A stretch of 64,000 bases of DNA from Gavia stellata. Taxonomy: Eukaryota > Chordata > Aves > Gaviiformes > Gaviidae. Both the position numbers and the translations under genes were made by a program. Positions 24,801 through 39,800 of this stretch are shown here, piece after piece; position 1 is the first letter of the stretch, and each line of letters begins with the position of its first letter. The notes below the pieces were generated by a model that made no database searches, was not told the DNA's origin, and saw only the letters and a list, made by a program, of their open reading frames with translations. The stretch spans positions 8,966,155 through 9,030,154 of the forward strand of contig NC_082596.1 of assembly GCF_030936135.1 (NCBI RefSeq), given 5' to 3'.

Positions 24801-27800
24801 TATGTGAGTGTAACGGTACTGTAAATAAGTGTCATAAATAACTGTTGTTTTGTGATTCCCTTCATACATGTTGGCAAAATAACAAATTGTTTATACACAT
24901 CTGAAGTTCAAGTGCAAAAGAAACAAAAAACTGTTCCGTACGTTGTGGATGTTAGTGTGACCCAAGTCACATCTAACTTACATAGACATCCAATATATAA
25001 AAGATGGTGCTCAGGGGGACTTTGATTTGATAATAAAGGTGTCCTTAGCTTTAAGATAAATAGTACAAACTCCTGTTATGTCAAATAATAGCGGTATGCT
25101 TCTTAACGTTGTTTCTCTGATAATCACCACAACAGTGTTGTGGATATGCTGCTCTATAGCAAACTTCAAACAGTTGGGTTTATGCTCAGGTCTATACATA
25201 GCAAGCCATAAAGCTAACACATGCGGCTGTCGTTTATTGGGGAAGGCTACTATAATCACAAGGCCCTACAGTGTGATAAGTCTTTATGGTGAACACAGGC
25301 TACTTAATACTGCTTTCTTTGGGGAATGGTAGTTGTTTGCTCAGCTGAAGTCCTTTTCCTTGAAAAGAGAAGTATTTTATCTTGGCAGCTTGCACTTTTG
25401 CAAATGTTGACAATCATAGTTGTAAACTGTTGTTATTTTAGGTGTCATTGCACCTAACTGCTTTCTTTTTTTCTTATGCTGCCTTTTAATGAGGTTAAAA
25501 ACTGTTTAACTATTCCTTCCACATCTGGTTAGAGCTAGCAGCTTAAGTGCTTCTGTAGTTGTCTGTGGACTGGAGTAGATGACAGCTGAATGTAAAACAT
25601 CAGCAGAGAGCCCCCACCGTGGGGGAGAACGGGGTGTGTTAGCACGGGAATTGTGGAGACCCCCGGGGCTGCGGGCAGACCCTGGGATGGGGCAGGACCT
25701 GTGCTCATGGTCACAGAGGTCCTCTGCAGTGGGTGTTCAGTGGAGCAGGCGGACAAGCCACTAACAGACTCATCCTGTTCTTTGCCAGGAGCAAGATGTG
25801 GAGACTGTGCATGGCTCGGTCCGTGTCACCATGTGTGGGACTCCCAGAGGGAACCGGCCAGCTATCCTCACCTACCATGACATCGGGCTGAATCGTAAGT
25901 AGGCTTTTTATTTAATAGCACAGGTATGGCCTGGTTCCTTAACACTACTGCCGTAAGCAAAGGTGTGGAAGTGGTGATGGTTAGGAAACCTTTCCCAGGT
26001 CCTTGCTTGTTTATGTGCATTGCAACATGTTAGGTGATACCTAATTCCCCTCTTACAGCAAGTTTAATTCTCAGATTTTCTCATCCTTGCGAAGTAAATA
26101 ATTTGAATGTTTCACTTAAAGGAGCAAAAGATCTCTGGTAGGTAGCTTATAGTGGCTGTGCATAAATGCTGTAAAAACATCTGTAGGGGATGGCTGAGGG
26201 TATGTTGCCAGCAGGACTGAAAACAGCATTGCTGGTGCTTTGTCTTAAGACTGGTTATCAGATAGCAACCTATGCTGCTGTGGGTCTTTATGAATTACAT
26301 GTCATATCAGGATGACAAAATGAGTGCTGGCATTGTGTCCTTAGCCAGTATTAAGAAAATAACTTTAAGTGCCTTTTATCTAAACTATCGTATCCAAGAA
26401 TACAATGACCTAATATCCAGATCTGCTCTAATTTGTTCTTTTCACCAGTACTGCTTGCTTCACACAGTTTACCCTTTCTTAATCAGTTGTCAATATTTAC
26501 AATTAAAAACACCTGCAGATCTTTAAAGTCTGGCTATTTCCGGGGGGGGCAGATATTACTCATAAGAAAAAAATCTGTTTTCTTGCCTGTTTTTTGTGGA
26601 ACTGTGTTACTTTATTTTGGATTTTCAGTGAATCAGGGCAGACCTTAATCTGGATCCCATCTTTGAATAAGACTTTTTTCTTTCTAGAGTTACAAAGTCT
26701 ATCTCTACTGTGAATAAATTTTCTCTCCCTCTGAAAGGGAAGGAACCTTTTCCCAAACTTGCACATTCTCCTAACACTGATTTTAGGTACAAATATCTTA
26801 TATGAGCAAAATCATTGCAGAATATGTTGTAGTGTGAGGACATTCAGAAACACACACAGAATACTGAACTTTTTTCTAGGCATCTCAAAGATGGTGCTAC
26901 AGAATTCATGCTTTCCACTCCAGGAGGAAAATATGCTAACCCTCTCCCGATATTATTATTGCTTAAAAATCAGAAATCAAATCACCTCAAAGTTGGGAGC
27001 CTTGAGTATCCCAGAAGGATGCTTTTGTCTTGAGCTGCCTGCAGCAGCCACTTGTGTAATGTTTATCTTGTGATATTTGGGTGAAAGCACAAGTCACGAT
27101 CTCAGCCTTGGATTTTTTTTTCTTCCATCTGTTTTGACATAATCCAAAGAAATATGACTGGGCAAGTAAACAGATATTTTCTTCTAAGCCAAAACCTGGG
27201 ATGAATACTCCTGACTGCGTTTTATTGGTATTTTAACTTTGCATAAAGAATAATTTTTTGAGATTTTGGTGTACCAAGCCTTCTGGCAGGTACCGAAATA
27301 ACATGGATAAACCTTAGCTGGCCCTGAGGAAAGAGCTGTTCAGGGTTTTTTGCTCCAAGGAATTAAAGCAAGTTGGCACAGGTTGCTTTGTAGCACGTCT
27401 TTCCTCCTTAGAAATAAAGGACTGCCACTTTTCCCAGGCTATAACATAGCTCACCTGATTGAACCAACTTTACATTAACCTGCAGGACAGGTTAATAAAT
27501 GATTTTATTATAGCTACAAACTTACTATTTCCCCTCAGTATAATTATTCCATATTTTCTTTTCCTTCTCAAGATAAAACTTGCTTCAATCCTCTCTTCAA
27601 CTTTGAGGATATGCAGGAAATCACCCAGCACTTTGCAGTCTGCCATGTGGATGCACCTGGTCAGCAGGATGGAGCACCGTCTTTCCAAGCTGGGTGAGTT
27701 GTCAGGGAATCAGCCCATGCTTTCAGAGCTTTCCTCTTTCTGGAAACAGAGTCTTGATCTGCAGTTGAATTAAAAAGCACTTGCAGCAAACACAGTAGTT

Positions 27801-30800
27801 GGCTTTTGAACTTAAATCCTGATGCTCTGTTTCTAAGGTACTGGAGCTCTGGGAGCTCTGTTGTGTTGTGCCAGTTCACAGTAGACTTTGGGGCTGTAAT
27901 TTTGTCTTTTATCTCTGATAACTAGACTGCTTCTAAAGCAGTTCCTTGACAGATGCTTACATCTGTCAATTTAAGTATCGAATTACCTTGTTTTGTAATG
28001 ACATCCTGAACACAAATACAAAAATAAATTGTTACTATAAACAAGATAGGCATTAGCCACAATATAATGTCCTTCCTAAATCCATGTTTTTTATGAAATG
28101 GCAGCATGGTAGATGTTGATAAGTAGACTTGATAACCTACTTGGAAAATCCAAGTTGTTGGACAGTAACAAAGTGAGGTACCCCCACAGAGTATCATAGA
28201 TAGCTGCATACTCCTGTCTGTGTATCATGTATGATGCTGTAATTCTTGGAAGCCTTGTGTGCCATGAGCACTGTCTTTGCCAAAATGCTTGTCCCATTTA
28301 GTTCAAATGAGACAAGTTTGCCTTAACATGCCCCTTGGATAGGAATCAGCTTGATTGAGGAAGGGAGCAGCCAACATGTTGAGGGGAGGGTACATGGCAA
28401 GGAACAGTTGTTCTGTGAGAACAAGGTATTAAGGAGCTTATATGTACCCTTATTGCATGAGCCAGTCTATTTCCCTTCTTAATTTTTAAGCTGGTCTGAT
28501 GCTGAGGAGGTCATGATGGGCCAGGTTCTCAGCTAGTGTTAACTGCAATGGACCAGTTGTCTAACAGAGCAGCCTACAAAGCTATTTCAGTCACTCCCCT
28601 TTGTATTTGTTTGAATCATGAGCTTTTAAGTGTCTTAACCCTCGTGTCCTGAACAAGTGTTAACAATCCTGAATTGTCAGCTGCACAGGGCAGCCATCAT
28701 GGTCTATGCTAGTAAAGACCACTGCTTAATAACATCACGATGACAGCACAAATAGCTGTATTATCTCTTAGCCCTCCATCTGGGAGACCAGCATGCTCTA
28801 GTTAAGTCGTAGCTGTTGTCATGACAAAGTTTAGTTTCTCAACAAGAAAACCTAAGGAAATAACTTAAAAAAACAAACAATGCAAACTACTTGTTTGGTT
28901 TTATTTTGGAGACTAAACTAAAGAATCATTAGGTGTAGTCCTGATGGGAAGCAGAGATTTGGATACAACCTAGGCAGATGTTCTCCAGATACTTTGGGTG
29001 GATTTTTTCCATGTGCTGCTCAGTTGAGGTTTTGCTCAGAATTTCCTTCCCTCAAAATTTTCTTTCTGCTCTGCAGAGACCAGGAGCATTAACGGATGGT
29101 TGTTTTTATTGAAATTCCTCAGCAGCTTCATAGCCCTTCCTATGCCTTCATTTTCTCCATCAATATTATAGAAAGCTATCCTCATTTATCCTATGGTAAT
29201 TTGTGTGTCCCTGAAAACACGCATGCAAATTATCTACCAAAGATCTAGATCTCATTGCTGTAGTTTCCCCATGTTCCAGAATCACAAACTTTTTTGTGGT
29301 GGACCAGAAGTACAAATGTGGTGAATGTGGTTGGAAACTAACCTCTCAAGTTCGAACTTTTTCATAAGTTTTAAGTGTTAACTTTTCTTGGATGAGATTC
29401 ATTATGTTCTGTTTGGCTCTCAGCCGGACCAGACATTTATCATCCTGTAGGTCACATGAAGTACCATATAGATTATGCTCATATTTCTGCTAAATTACTT
29501 GTGCTTGATCCCGATTTAAATACAGCTCACTGTTAATGATCCTGTAATGAGCACATTTGGTATTAAATCTACAGTGACCGCTGTGTCTCTAAATAACCCA
29601 GCCTACTCTACTGAAAGTGGTGTAGTAACTCCACAAACACGTATTTGTTGTAGGTATGTGTATCCCTCCATGGATCAGCTGGCCGAAATGCTTCCCGCAA
29701 TCCTGAAACAGTTTGGGTGAGTGCGGAATTATGTACTCATTTTCCTCATTCTTCTCTCTACGTGGCACACCGAAAGAGCAGGGCAGAGCAGATATTCGCC
29801 TGTGCCGCCCCCGAAGCTTCCGTCTGCCTATCTGGCATTTTGTTTGCTAGAATTATGGTTGTGGTTGTTTTTTAATTCCTCTGTTATAGGTGGATCACTT
29901 TTGCCTTTGTTTCCAAGAGAGCTTATTTTTTGTCCTTTTTTGAAGTGTCTGTTTATTTTTAAACAGGAAGCAACTTTGAGTGAAATCCCATGTGCCTAAT
30001 TTAGGGGCTTCCTCCAGTATTTTCTATGCCCCTCACAGGGGCAGGGCACAGACAATCTGTTCTTCCCACTGTAACAACCCACGTTTTCCTGTGTGGTTAG
30101 CAGAAAAAAAGCGTGGTCCCATCTGAAGACACTTAGTGTTTTTGTTTCTATGGCTTGAATGTCTTCGAGGGTCAGTCTGACCTTAAGCTGCTTCTACTAC
30201 CAAGTTCAGATGCCCAGTTGCCTGTGTCGAAGGACCTAGTGGCAGTGTTCCTCTGTCTACCTGCAACAGGTTTAGGTGTGTGTCCTCCCTTAAAGCTTAG
30301 CTTTAGCAGGAGCTGTAGCTGAGAAAGGTACCTTCTCTGCTGAACTGGTGCCCCTGGTACACAATGAAGAGTGCAGGTAGGCCCCTCCAAGGGGTTTTCA
30401 GACCAAGCAGAGAAACTCTGGCATTGGGGGTTAGGCAGCCTCAGATAACAGACAGACTGGACTGCTGGTGGGGGTTTTAGTCTCAGACCAGCACCCCAAT
30501 TTAGACATTGTTCAGTTGTTGTAACCAGCTGCGACAGTACCTTGGACTAGTTTACCTCACTACCTGCTTAAGAGATGTGGTTTTTGAAACTCCTAATGGA
30601 AGGCACAGGGTTGCCAATTCTGCTCTTGCACTGAAAAAAATGCTTACATAATGTCAGTACCTTGAAAATCAATTAAACTGGAGTGTACTTACAAAGCCTT
30701 GATTTAATATTGCTAACAAGAATGAAAACTATCCTCAGGTATTTTCTAAAAAGCATTGTATAACCTGTTTTTCTGAGTGGTTTTGTCTAGTCTTCCCTTC

Positions 30801-33800
30801 CATGTATTTTCTAAGACCTTGAAGGTGATACTTTAAAACCAATTTCAGTTAATGCAAATATTTGGTTTGTCTCTGCCCTGTTTGGTTATGAAGTTTAAAC
30901 TTAATCACCCCTGTGACTGGATAGCATGAGAGGTTTCCTTGCCAGCCCCCTGTTAGAGAGGAATCAGTGTCCCAGTTGGATAGCTGTACTGTGGAGGGCA
31001 GGGGAGCCTGGGGAGGGGAGGGCTTTATATTTAGGCTGCAGATTTCAGGACTGTATCTTACAAGTTTTTCTCCAGAGAGTAGCCATTTCCTTCCAGGATC
31101 AGAACAATGCTGTGGTTGCTCAGTACACTTACTTAGATAAGGGAGAATTGCTGCTGCCTTGCATTGTATGAGGGCCAGTGTCCTGCAAATCTGCCGAAAA
31201 CAAACTGGCTGCTATGTTGAGATCCTTACTGGGACTGGTGGCATTGCTGAGAGTCCTCGGTTTGCCTGAGCTTCTTTCATATGCCAGCATGTATCTACAG
31301 GAAGGTTGTTGATGCGGGTTTATTTTTGGTGCTGTCTTACTCATTTGTCTCTTCTGTTTTATTGCTGTGCAGGCTGAAGACCATTATAGGAATGGGAACT
31401 GGAGCTGGTGCCTACATCTTAACCAGATTTGCTGTAAGTTTCATGGCGCTTCCCTCAAAGCCTTGAACCTGATTTCCCTGATGTGTTGTCGTCCCTGTAG
31501 CGTGTGCAGAGAATTCCTGCTTTGCCATGCCCATTTGAGTAAGCAGTTAGGCTTTTAAGTGAAATACCACAATCTGCGGGATAGCTAATCCAGAAGACCT
31601 AGATTTTCCATTTTAAGGCCTGGGCTCTACCCAGTTAATTTGCAGAAGGTTTTTTTAATGGGAGTTCTCTATTTAAACTGAGGGTGGAGAAGAAGTTGAA
31701 TCTTAATGTTCTCCAGCTGCTCAGTTGAATTGCTTTAATGAAAATTTTTTTCCCATACATACGCTTGTTTTGTGCAAGATAAAACTAGACCTACCGCCTT
31801 CCTCCCCAGGAGATAATTTGCTAATTTAAATTTTATGCTGACTGTCAAGTTGTGAAGGATATGCGATGAAATCTTAAGTCTTCTTTTGCAGTTAAACCAT
31901 GCGGAGATGGTGGAGGGATTAGTTCTCATTAATGTAAACCCCTGTGCTGAAGGTTGGATGGACTGGGCAGCAACTAAGGTAAACATTTTTAAGTTAAAAT
32001 AAATCATACTGTGAGCTTGTCAAGCATGAGGAGCTGGGCAAGCTTGTGTGTCAAGGCATGGCTGCAGACACAAAATATCCCAGGCTGATTCTTCCATTTG
32101 CAAACATATCTCCTGTAGGACTAGTGACAAAAATAAGTACTTCTAGGAAACAAATACCCGTGGTATAATGGAGCTACTGGGTATGGACAATTCTTCAGAG
32201 CTAGTAACTACTGGGGAAAACCTAGTTTAACCTGGACACGGGGTAGTTCTGGAAGAACTTTATTTCAAGTAAACTTCAAGCATAGCGTAACATTCAGTTC
32301 TTTCTTATCCATGGCTTTGTTTACCGTCACAGTCCAAAATGTGAACTACAGTCCAGAAAAATGTTCAAAACAGCATCTTCCAGGTTTCAATCATCTAGCT
32401 GAGTCTTAAATGCCAAAAAAAATCAGAAAAGGTCATTAGCTACAGTAACTGTGGACAAATTGTCCATACAACCAGACTTTTAAGTGAAAATATTCACATA
32501 TAAAGAAGTTCCTGTTAACTGTATTTTGTAATTGTAAGAAGATCACAATGTGGGGAGAACAGGAGCTGGGAACTCGTTTCAAAAGTTTTCCTGGAACCAG
32601 TGTGTATATATATATAAGTATAAATGTTACATTACATGTCACTCAGATTTAACCTGTTAAACCATTTTTCAGGGTAAACTAATGGAAGGCACTTTGTGTC
32701 ATTCAGGGTCGTGTTTAATTGAATGGCAGTTGTTATAAGCACTCTGAGAAGTACAAAAATTAGAGCGTCATCTTTTAACCACACATAAAGTCAACCTATT
32801 GCAAATGTCTAGGGTGATATTAAATGTAATGACAACGTTATAGTACTAGGAGAAGCTTTCCGGAGTGGGGATGTAATGTTCTTTTAAGGCTTAGTTACTC
32901 ATTTTTTTTAAAAATAATTTTGCATACTGGTTTATTTTGGCAAGTTTGATCTAGAAGTATATTTAGTAACTCCTCTACATTGAGATGTACGAGTTGACTC
33001 ATTTTGATTATCTCACCCAATGTCTCACTGTAATTAAATTCTTCCATATCTGTGCCTCTGCCTTCCACCTCTCAAGTATTGCTGACCTTAGGAGTACAGC
33101 GGGTGCTCTGTATCCTTCTGTCCTTCCAAAGCAAGAGCACATACTCTGAGACATGAGCTTTGGGTACTAGCTCCAACGTATTGTCAGTGTGGGTTGCTAG
33201 GGAGGAGATTGGGCAGTGAGATTAAATGACACCCATCTGGCTGGTTTGCTTGGCATTCTTGCAGGGAGTGATTCCATATGTACCTATGCCACTAGTAGTG
33301 TGTTCCCTGTATAACTGCACTAGAAAAGACATCTTATGAGACTGACTCAAACATAAATAATCCCTAATGGTATTTTAGTTGGATTGAGGGGGAAAAATAT
33401 CAATCCAGGATATTGTATGTATAAGGATAGCCGAGAAACATTCATTGGTCTACTTACGAGTAATTGAAAGGTTTCAATTGTTCAAGGATTGTTTTAGTAT
33501 CAGATACTTAGATAATCTTGCTGTTCAGATTTCAGGTTGGACAAATGCTTTGCCAGACTTGGTCATTTCACATCTTTTTGGAAAGGTAAGGATGTTCAAA
33601 AGATTATTCTGATGTATTCAGTCACCTGTATTTATCTCTTGAGATTGGGAAGAGGGGAGAAGCCTTCACTTAAACAACAAGGTACAAAGTTAAACTGTGA
33701 GATGGGATTCATATGTGTGTTCCCAGTATTTTGGAGGTGGAAATGCTCCCATGGGGCTTGCTGTGTCCCAGTGACTCAAGTGCACCTCAGTCATGACAAC

Positions 33801-36800
33801 TGTAGTAGGAGCAGCTCCCTGTTTAGGCAGCCAGTGCTTAAACATGAGTACAGGTGTCGTATGTGCTCATGTTCTGAGCAGAATTACCCCACAGATCTCT
33901 TTTTATACCATAATATACTTGTAACTTTGTGAAAGTACTGATGGTGCTCTTCAGTGTAAACCTACTTTAATGGGAAGTGCTATACTGTTTTCTGAGGCTA
34001 CTTGTGCTTGAAACTGTTAGTAAATGCAATGGAAAACTGAATTCCAGCAGAACAAGGAACTAATCTATAAAGACTTTAGAACCAAACTGTTTGAAAATGT
34101 TAGTGATTGAAGTCCTTGAAGCTTAGTTATTTACTGTTGTGAAATTGAGTTCCACATTACATATGTTTGTAAGCTTTCAACATCTGCTTTACCCTGGAAA
34201 CATTTATTGAGCTTCTTACCCTGGATCTTTTTTTTTTTAAACCACACACTTGTCTGACTGTAACCATCTGCACCACAGCTACATGTTTAGCAATCACAAG
34301 ATCTTGACATTACAACATACTGAAGTTTTAAAGCAAAAATTGTGGTACTGCAGTTGGAGTTTAATGTTAATTCTGGGTAACACCAGTGGGTGCTAGAAGT
34401 TGTCCTTTCCCTAAAGGTGCACTCCTGTTGTGTAGATATGAGTCTGACACATGACTGCTGTGCCATGTCTTCAGATCCTTTCAGAAAATAGCCCCTATTC
34501 TGAACAATTTTGTTTCCACTGTAGGAAGAGATTCACAGCAACCATGACCTGATCCATACTTACCGTCAGCATATAATTAATGATATGAATCAAACCAACC
34601 TTCATCTCTTTGTCAACTCTTACAACAGGTAAATACATTTACCTGATTTCTAACTGGAAACTGTTTTAAGAGGCTGTTCAGCTCTTAGAGCCAGTATTAC
34701 TTGTGTGGTGGAGTTACTTGTGTTCCCCCAGTATAAAGTTCTGCTTGACAGTGCCTTTAGGGATCTCAGGTGGTTTGCTTATGGGAGAAGGACCTTGTGC
34801 ATTTGTGGGGAGATAGATGGTACACTGGGACTGAACTAAGGCATTGATACTTCAGGCTAAAGTGGTTCTCCATCAGTTGTGGAGGCTACAACGTATCAGA
34901 TTAAATTAGCATATGTGAGTGTCTGTGCTTTCTCTAAACTAGAAGAATATGGAAGTATCTGTAAAATTTCAGTGTATCAAAAGCCTTTGTCCTCTCCATT
35001 TTTTTTAGTCGGCGAGACCTAGAGATTGAGCGCCCTGTTCCTGGAATAAATGTTGTCACTCTTCAGTAAGTATTTTATTTCCTACCAGTTCACCTGTACC
35101 TGATGTGAGCTAAGAGGTGTGATCAGCGGGTACATTGCATACGCATTGCAGAGCTGTAGCTGAATATGCTTATGTGCTAGAAAAGGATCTTGTAACTTTG
35201 TGTAGGAGGTAAGATGTTACTGCAAGTCAGGGGCTGCCATTAGGAAGACTTCCTCTCTTCAAACTTCAGAGTCATTCATATTAGCTGAAATGGAAAGTTA
35301 AGCAGTTCCTGTCACTGTGTATCTGTGAACTTGGGCTTACAGAGTACTTCCTTGAAAAGTAGATGTACTTCGCTTCCCCTGGAAATATGTCCTAGTTAAT
35401 GGAAACTATAGCTCTGAATGCACTTAAGCCGTGCCTATGCAACCGAGAGAGAACATAAACAAAACCAATTAAAATAAACCCAAAACCAGGCCTTCAGGAA
35501 GATGGAGCAGGTATGAGAATGACTATCTGCCAGATCTTCTGCTAACAGCTTTTCACTTACGCTGCAACTTGTACAATGAAACAATTGTCAAGTGCTTCTC
35601 TGCTCAGCTGCTGATGTTTACTCACAGGAGACTTTGAGAGTCTCCTCTTCTGCCAATCTGATTGAAATTGGATGGCAGGTCGAAAAGCTGGAGCTCAAGA
35701 GTTCAAGGGGGGTGGGGGTGATATTTTGATGCTGATGGCCGTATTAAATTTCTTATAAAACAAGGAATAATTTCTTATAAAACAAGGAATAAGAGCACTG
35801 GGAAGGGCTGATTGCTACAAGGAGGGGAAAAGGAGATGTTCTCAGGCAAGGTATCAGAGCATGTCAGTAGATCTGCAGCTAACCCGGTGGATTTGATGTG
35901 TGTTTAAGGTGTCTGGAATACAAACCAAATCATTATCACACACTTAGCTGCCTCATCCTTCCAGTGACACAAAATGCAGCTTAGGGCCAGATCATAGAGG
36001 TAACACCGCTGTGGTGTGCTTCCTTGCAGGTGCCCCGTCCTCCTGGTGGTTGGCGACAGTTCCCCGGCGGTGGATGCCGTGGTGTGTATATCAAGCCATC
36101 TTTGCCGCTGTGCTAACGGGCAGGCGAGCCAAGAAGCTGCACGAGGCCAGCAGAACTCATGCCCGCACAGCAACCTCTCTGGCTATCCATCCAGCCCAGC
36201 TGGCTCTCCTCTTTTCAGACCATGGGAGAGCTGCCATTAATTCCTCGCTGTTTGTCTCCTCTGTCTGTGCACCGTTATTTAATAGCTGCTGCGTTAGGAA
36301 CAATTGCCACAGCAGTTCCAGTGAACCGCAAATATTTTCCTTTAGAGAGGAATCTGCTGCTGGTATTTTAGCTTGTTCTGTGGTGTTGGAGCGCTGCCCT
36401 AGGTCACTATGGAAGCGAAGAGCTTCTTTTTGACCATTATAACTCGCCCCAGATGACTGGGTGACTTCAAATGTTGTGCCTTAATGGGCATGCCCAGTCG
36501 GCTGGCCTGTGGCCATATGGCTGCTCACTACTTGGAACGCTACCAGATAATCCCAAATCACAAGATAAACAACACTTGTTGCCCCTGGAGTCCCAGAAAC
36601 AGATAAAAATCTCAATTTCCCAACTAATGGGTTGGTTTGTAGACGGAAAAGAATACAGTCAGAAATGTGAACTGACCTCCTTGGGTTTAAAGATATATGT
36701 ATACATAGAGTCTTTGTACAGAAGCCTAAGATACCAAATTTACTCTGTATTAAGCCAGAAAACAAGATACTTAATCTGTTTTCATCCAGCAGTTCATAAT

Positions 36801-39800
36801 TAAAATGTATAAAGTGTGTAATGCCTTATGCTGCTGTTCTTTTATATAGGTTGAATGCAACTCAAAGCTGGACCCAACAAGGACCACACTTCTGAAGGTA
36901 ATAACAAAAGCTGTTTTTTAAAATAAACTTTTCCCTCATTTAAAGTCAGCTGGATTAACTGAAAAAGCAGAGCCACACCAATGTGCTGCAGTACAGATAA
37001 CACAGTGAGAATGGAATTCTGATGTGGAAGGGCAGTTCCATCAGGGTAAGAGTATTTTAGTGGGATAAACCAGACTAGGGGCTTCTTGTCAAAGTTAACA
37101 ACAGGGAATTTCTCAGCTCCTCCACTTTAAAACACTAGGGGTGAGACTTGAAATGCTCAGTATTTCACATACTCATAATGAATTTGACTAGAGCAGGCAA
37201 AGTTGATCTCGAGGTATTTGGAAAGGTTTGAAAAAAGTCATCAGCAGAGTGGAAGTGGAAACCAACTCGTTCTGTTCCTGTGCTTGCCTGTCCCTCAACA
37301 GTGGTGTCAGATGACTAGACAGATGAATAGACTGATGTATCAGCCACAGTTTTATCATCCTGCCTTTTATGTGGACAGAGTACAGGACATCTTACTGTTG
37401 GAAATTACTCTCTTACTTTCCAAAACTTTATAAAATGCACTTTCAAACAGCAAAGCATTGTGCAAAGGTTTTGGCTCATACTTGGCATTCAGAGTATGGG
37501 TGCAATTTTTAGCTCGTTACTGATGAAGTAAAATGCTATGAGTGTAATAGCATGGAAATGGTGAAACAAGTTTGGTCATGCTTCTGCTGGGAACTTTACT
37601 GTATCTCTCTTTATTGAACTGGTCAGTGAAAATAACAATAAACAATGATTTTTTTTAAAATACTTTTTCCTCCTAACATTGAGGAGTTAAACTGCTGACC
37701 TACCACGTGGACATGGCAGACTCACCCTAAGAAAAAATCTGACACTATCTCAGATCCTCTATCAGTGGCCAGCCTTTGCTCAGTCCAGGGATACAGCTGA
37801 TGCCAGATCCTGCTACAGGCCTGTTTTGCTGCTAACTAATCCTAGATAGGATTTGGGGTTTCCTGTAATTCACAACTCAACTGTTTGCAGCTTGTGGTGT
37901 TCTTTGGAACAGGACTGTTTTTGTTGGGTTTGCATTGAGGGGTGGAGTGGCAGGAGAAACGAAGTGCTCTGAAAATGCTGCATGCACTCAAGATAGCTTT
38001 TCTAATTTGGCTTTCCCTGCTTCCCCTAGCGAGTCAGGCTGATGCTTGCCACCTGCAATCTCAGCAAATCATTTTTCCTCTTGCCTCTGAGGTTTAGGTG
38101 TTTGTTCTCTCTCCCCTGTTTGTCATTCAGGTCAATACCGAGTCACGTTATTGTAATTCAGAGCTGAACCTGTAACCAGGGCTAATAGGCTAGTTTTTTA
38201 GAAACTGGTAATCACTGCCTAGCAAAAAACCATTTATTTGTAGCTCAAGCTGATGCTTTGCCTGAGGGTCAAGACACTTTGGGGGTTTCTGGGGTGCAGT
38301 CATAGCTTTTATAAAAACATCTAACTGCTTTCCTTGATGCCTTCATCTACATGTATGTTACTCACACAACAAAAGGAAATGTTTTTCTGCCAAATAGCTA
38401 AAAAGGTCATTTTAATATATCTTGAGCATAAATGAGTTCCTCTGGCATTACACTAACTGGCTGTTCTCATCCCCATTTCAGATGGCTGACTGCGGTGGGC
38501 TCCCTCAAGTTTCCCAGGTAGGATTTGGCTGATGGAAATCCTACTAATCCTGTTCTGCAGCGTGTCAGACTGCAACACATGGGTGTTTTCCTGTAGGGTA
38601 CTTGCTGTTCCCAAATGTCAGCCAAAAGGATGGTTATGATTTCACGAATAATGATGTCAGTCGGTCATTTGAGCTTTCTTTTTTCTTTAAAGACCAATGA
38701 AGTGCAAAATTAAGATTGGGAGGGGATATTATTTCCACTAATTAAGTCTTAACCAAGTAAAGGTCTGAGGTGGGAATGCAGAGGTATTATTTTATGCCTA
38801 TCTACTAAGCTAACATAGATTAAGGCTTGAGCCTTAGTGTTTTAAAATCATATTCTTATTTGGACTATTTATAGTATAGATCAGGAAAGTGGGAGGCAGG
38901 AAATAACAACGCTATGTTCTCGCATACACTGACCCGGCTTGACTAAGAATGAACTGGAGTTTCTGAAATATATTTAGGCATAAATTCCAGGGCTGCTAGT
39001 AAAACCAGGCTAGGAAAGTGAAACTTATGCTCTAGTGTTGCTTCACTAAAACAGCTGATCTGTAAATCAGCTTTAGGATGTGACGTTTTCTAAACAGATT
39101 TCTAAGCAATATAATGTCATGGTTTTGAACTTAAAGAAAAACCTGAATTTGTAATTACCTGCAGCTGAGAAGTCCCTGTACAGGCAGTGTGTTCTCTTAC
39201 AGTGGGAGAGGGGAAGAGGCTTTTTAAAGCCACAAAGGAGTATGTGCATTGCTCCTCTCTGATAGAGTCCATTCCCTGAACTGATTCCAATTAAAATTCT
39301 AACAAGTATAGGCAATATTTGCAAGGTCAATAATTGAAGTTGAGGCTTATTTGGCCACTGTGTCAGCAGCAAAGAAAAATAGTGAGTGCCTCATTGCAAG
39401 AATGTCAGTCATATGCAATGTGCTTGTGTACTCCTGCTGAGCTTTTTTGTCCTATAAACATAACTATCAGCTCTGACTAGCTGAATTTGTTCTCTGCTGA
39501 TTTGTAATTGCTGAATTACTGATGCTGTATGAACTGCCTTGTACATTTTGTGAGGCCTGTTGTTTTATGTTGGCTCATCTGCCTCGGTAACTGCACGAGC
39601 AAAGTTTGGGCCAGGCTTAGACCACTTATAGTCACTTCTCTGGAAAACTCGTTCTCAAATGCACATGTCCATTTGGTAAAATAATGGGGCAGGGGAACAG
39701 ACTAGGGAGGGGAATGGTGGAATTTTCTCATGTAAGTGAAAATTTCAGACATTCAGTGGAACCCAGAGAATATTAAGATGTCCTGTTCAGATAGGGCATC

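Larger units (their letters stand above)
18534..25788 (+). other. NDRG1: NDRG1 intron 3 (GC-AG intron, 7.3 kb)
   Basis: The intron opens with GCAAGT and closes with TTTGCCAG. It holds a 20-base tandem duplication at 21779-21828 and an imperfect ATTGCTGTTATT-type simple repeat at 23468-23521. Much of 21700-24500 is AT rich, with no recognised gene or mobile element. Confidence 0.85.
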
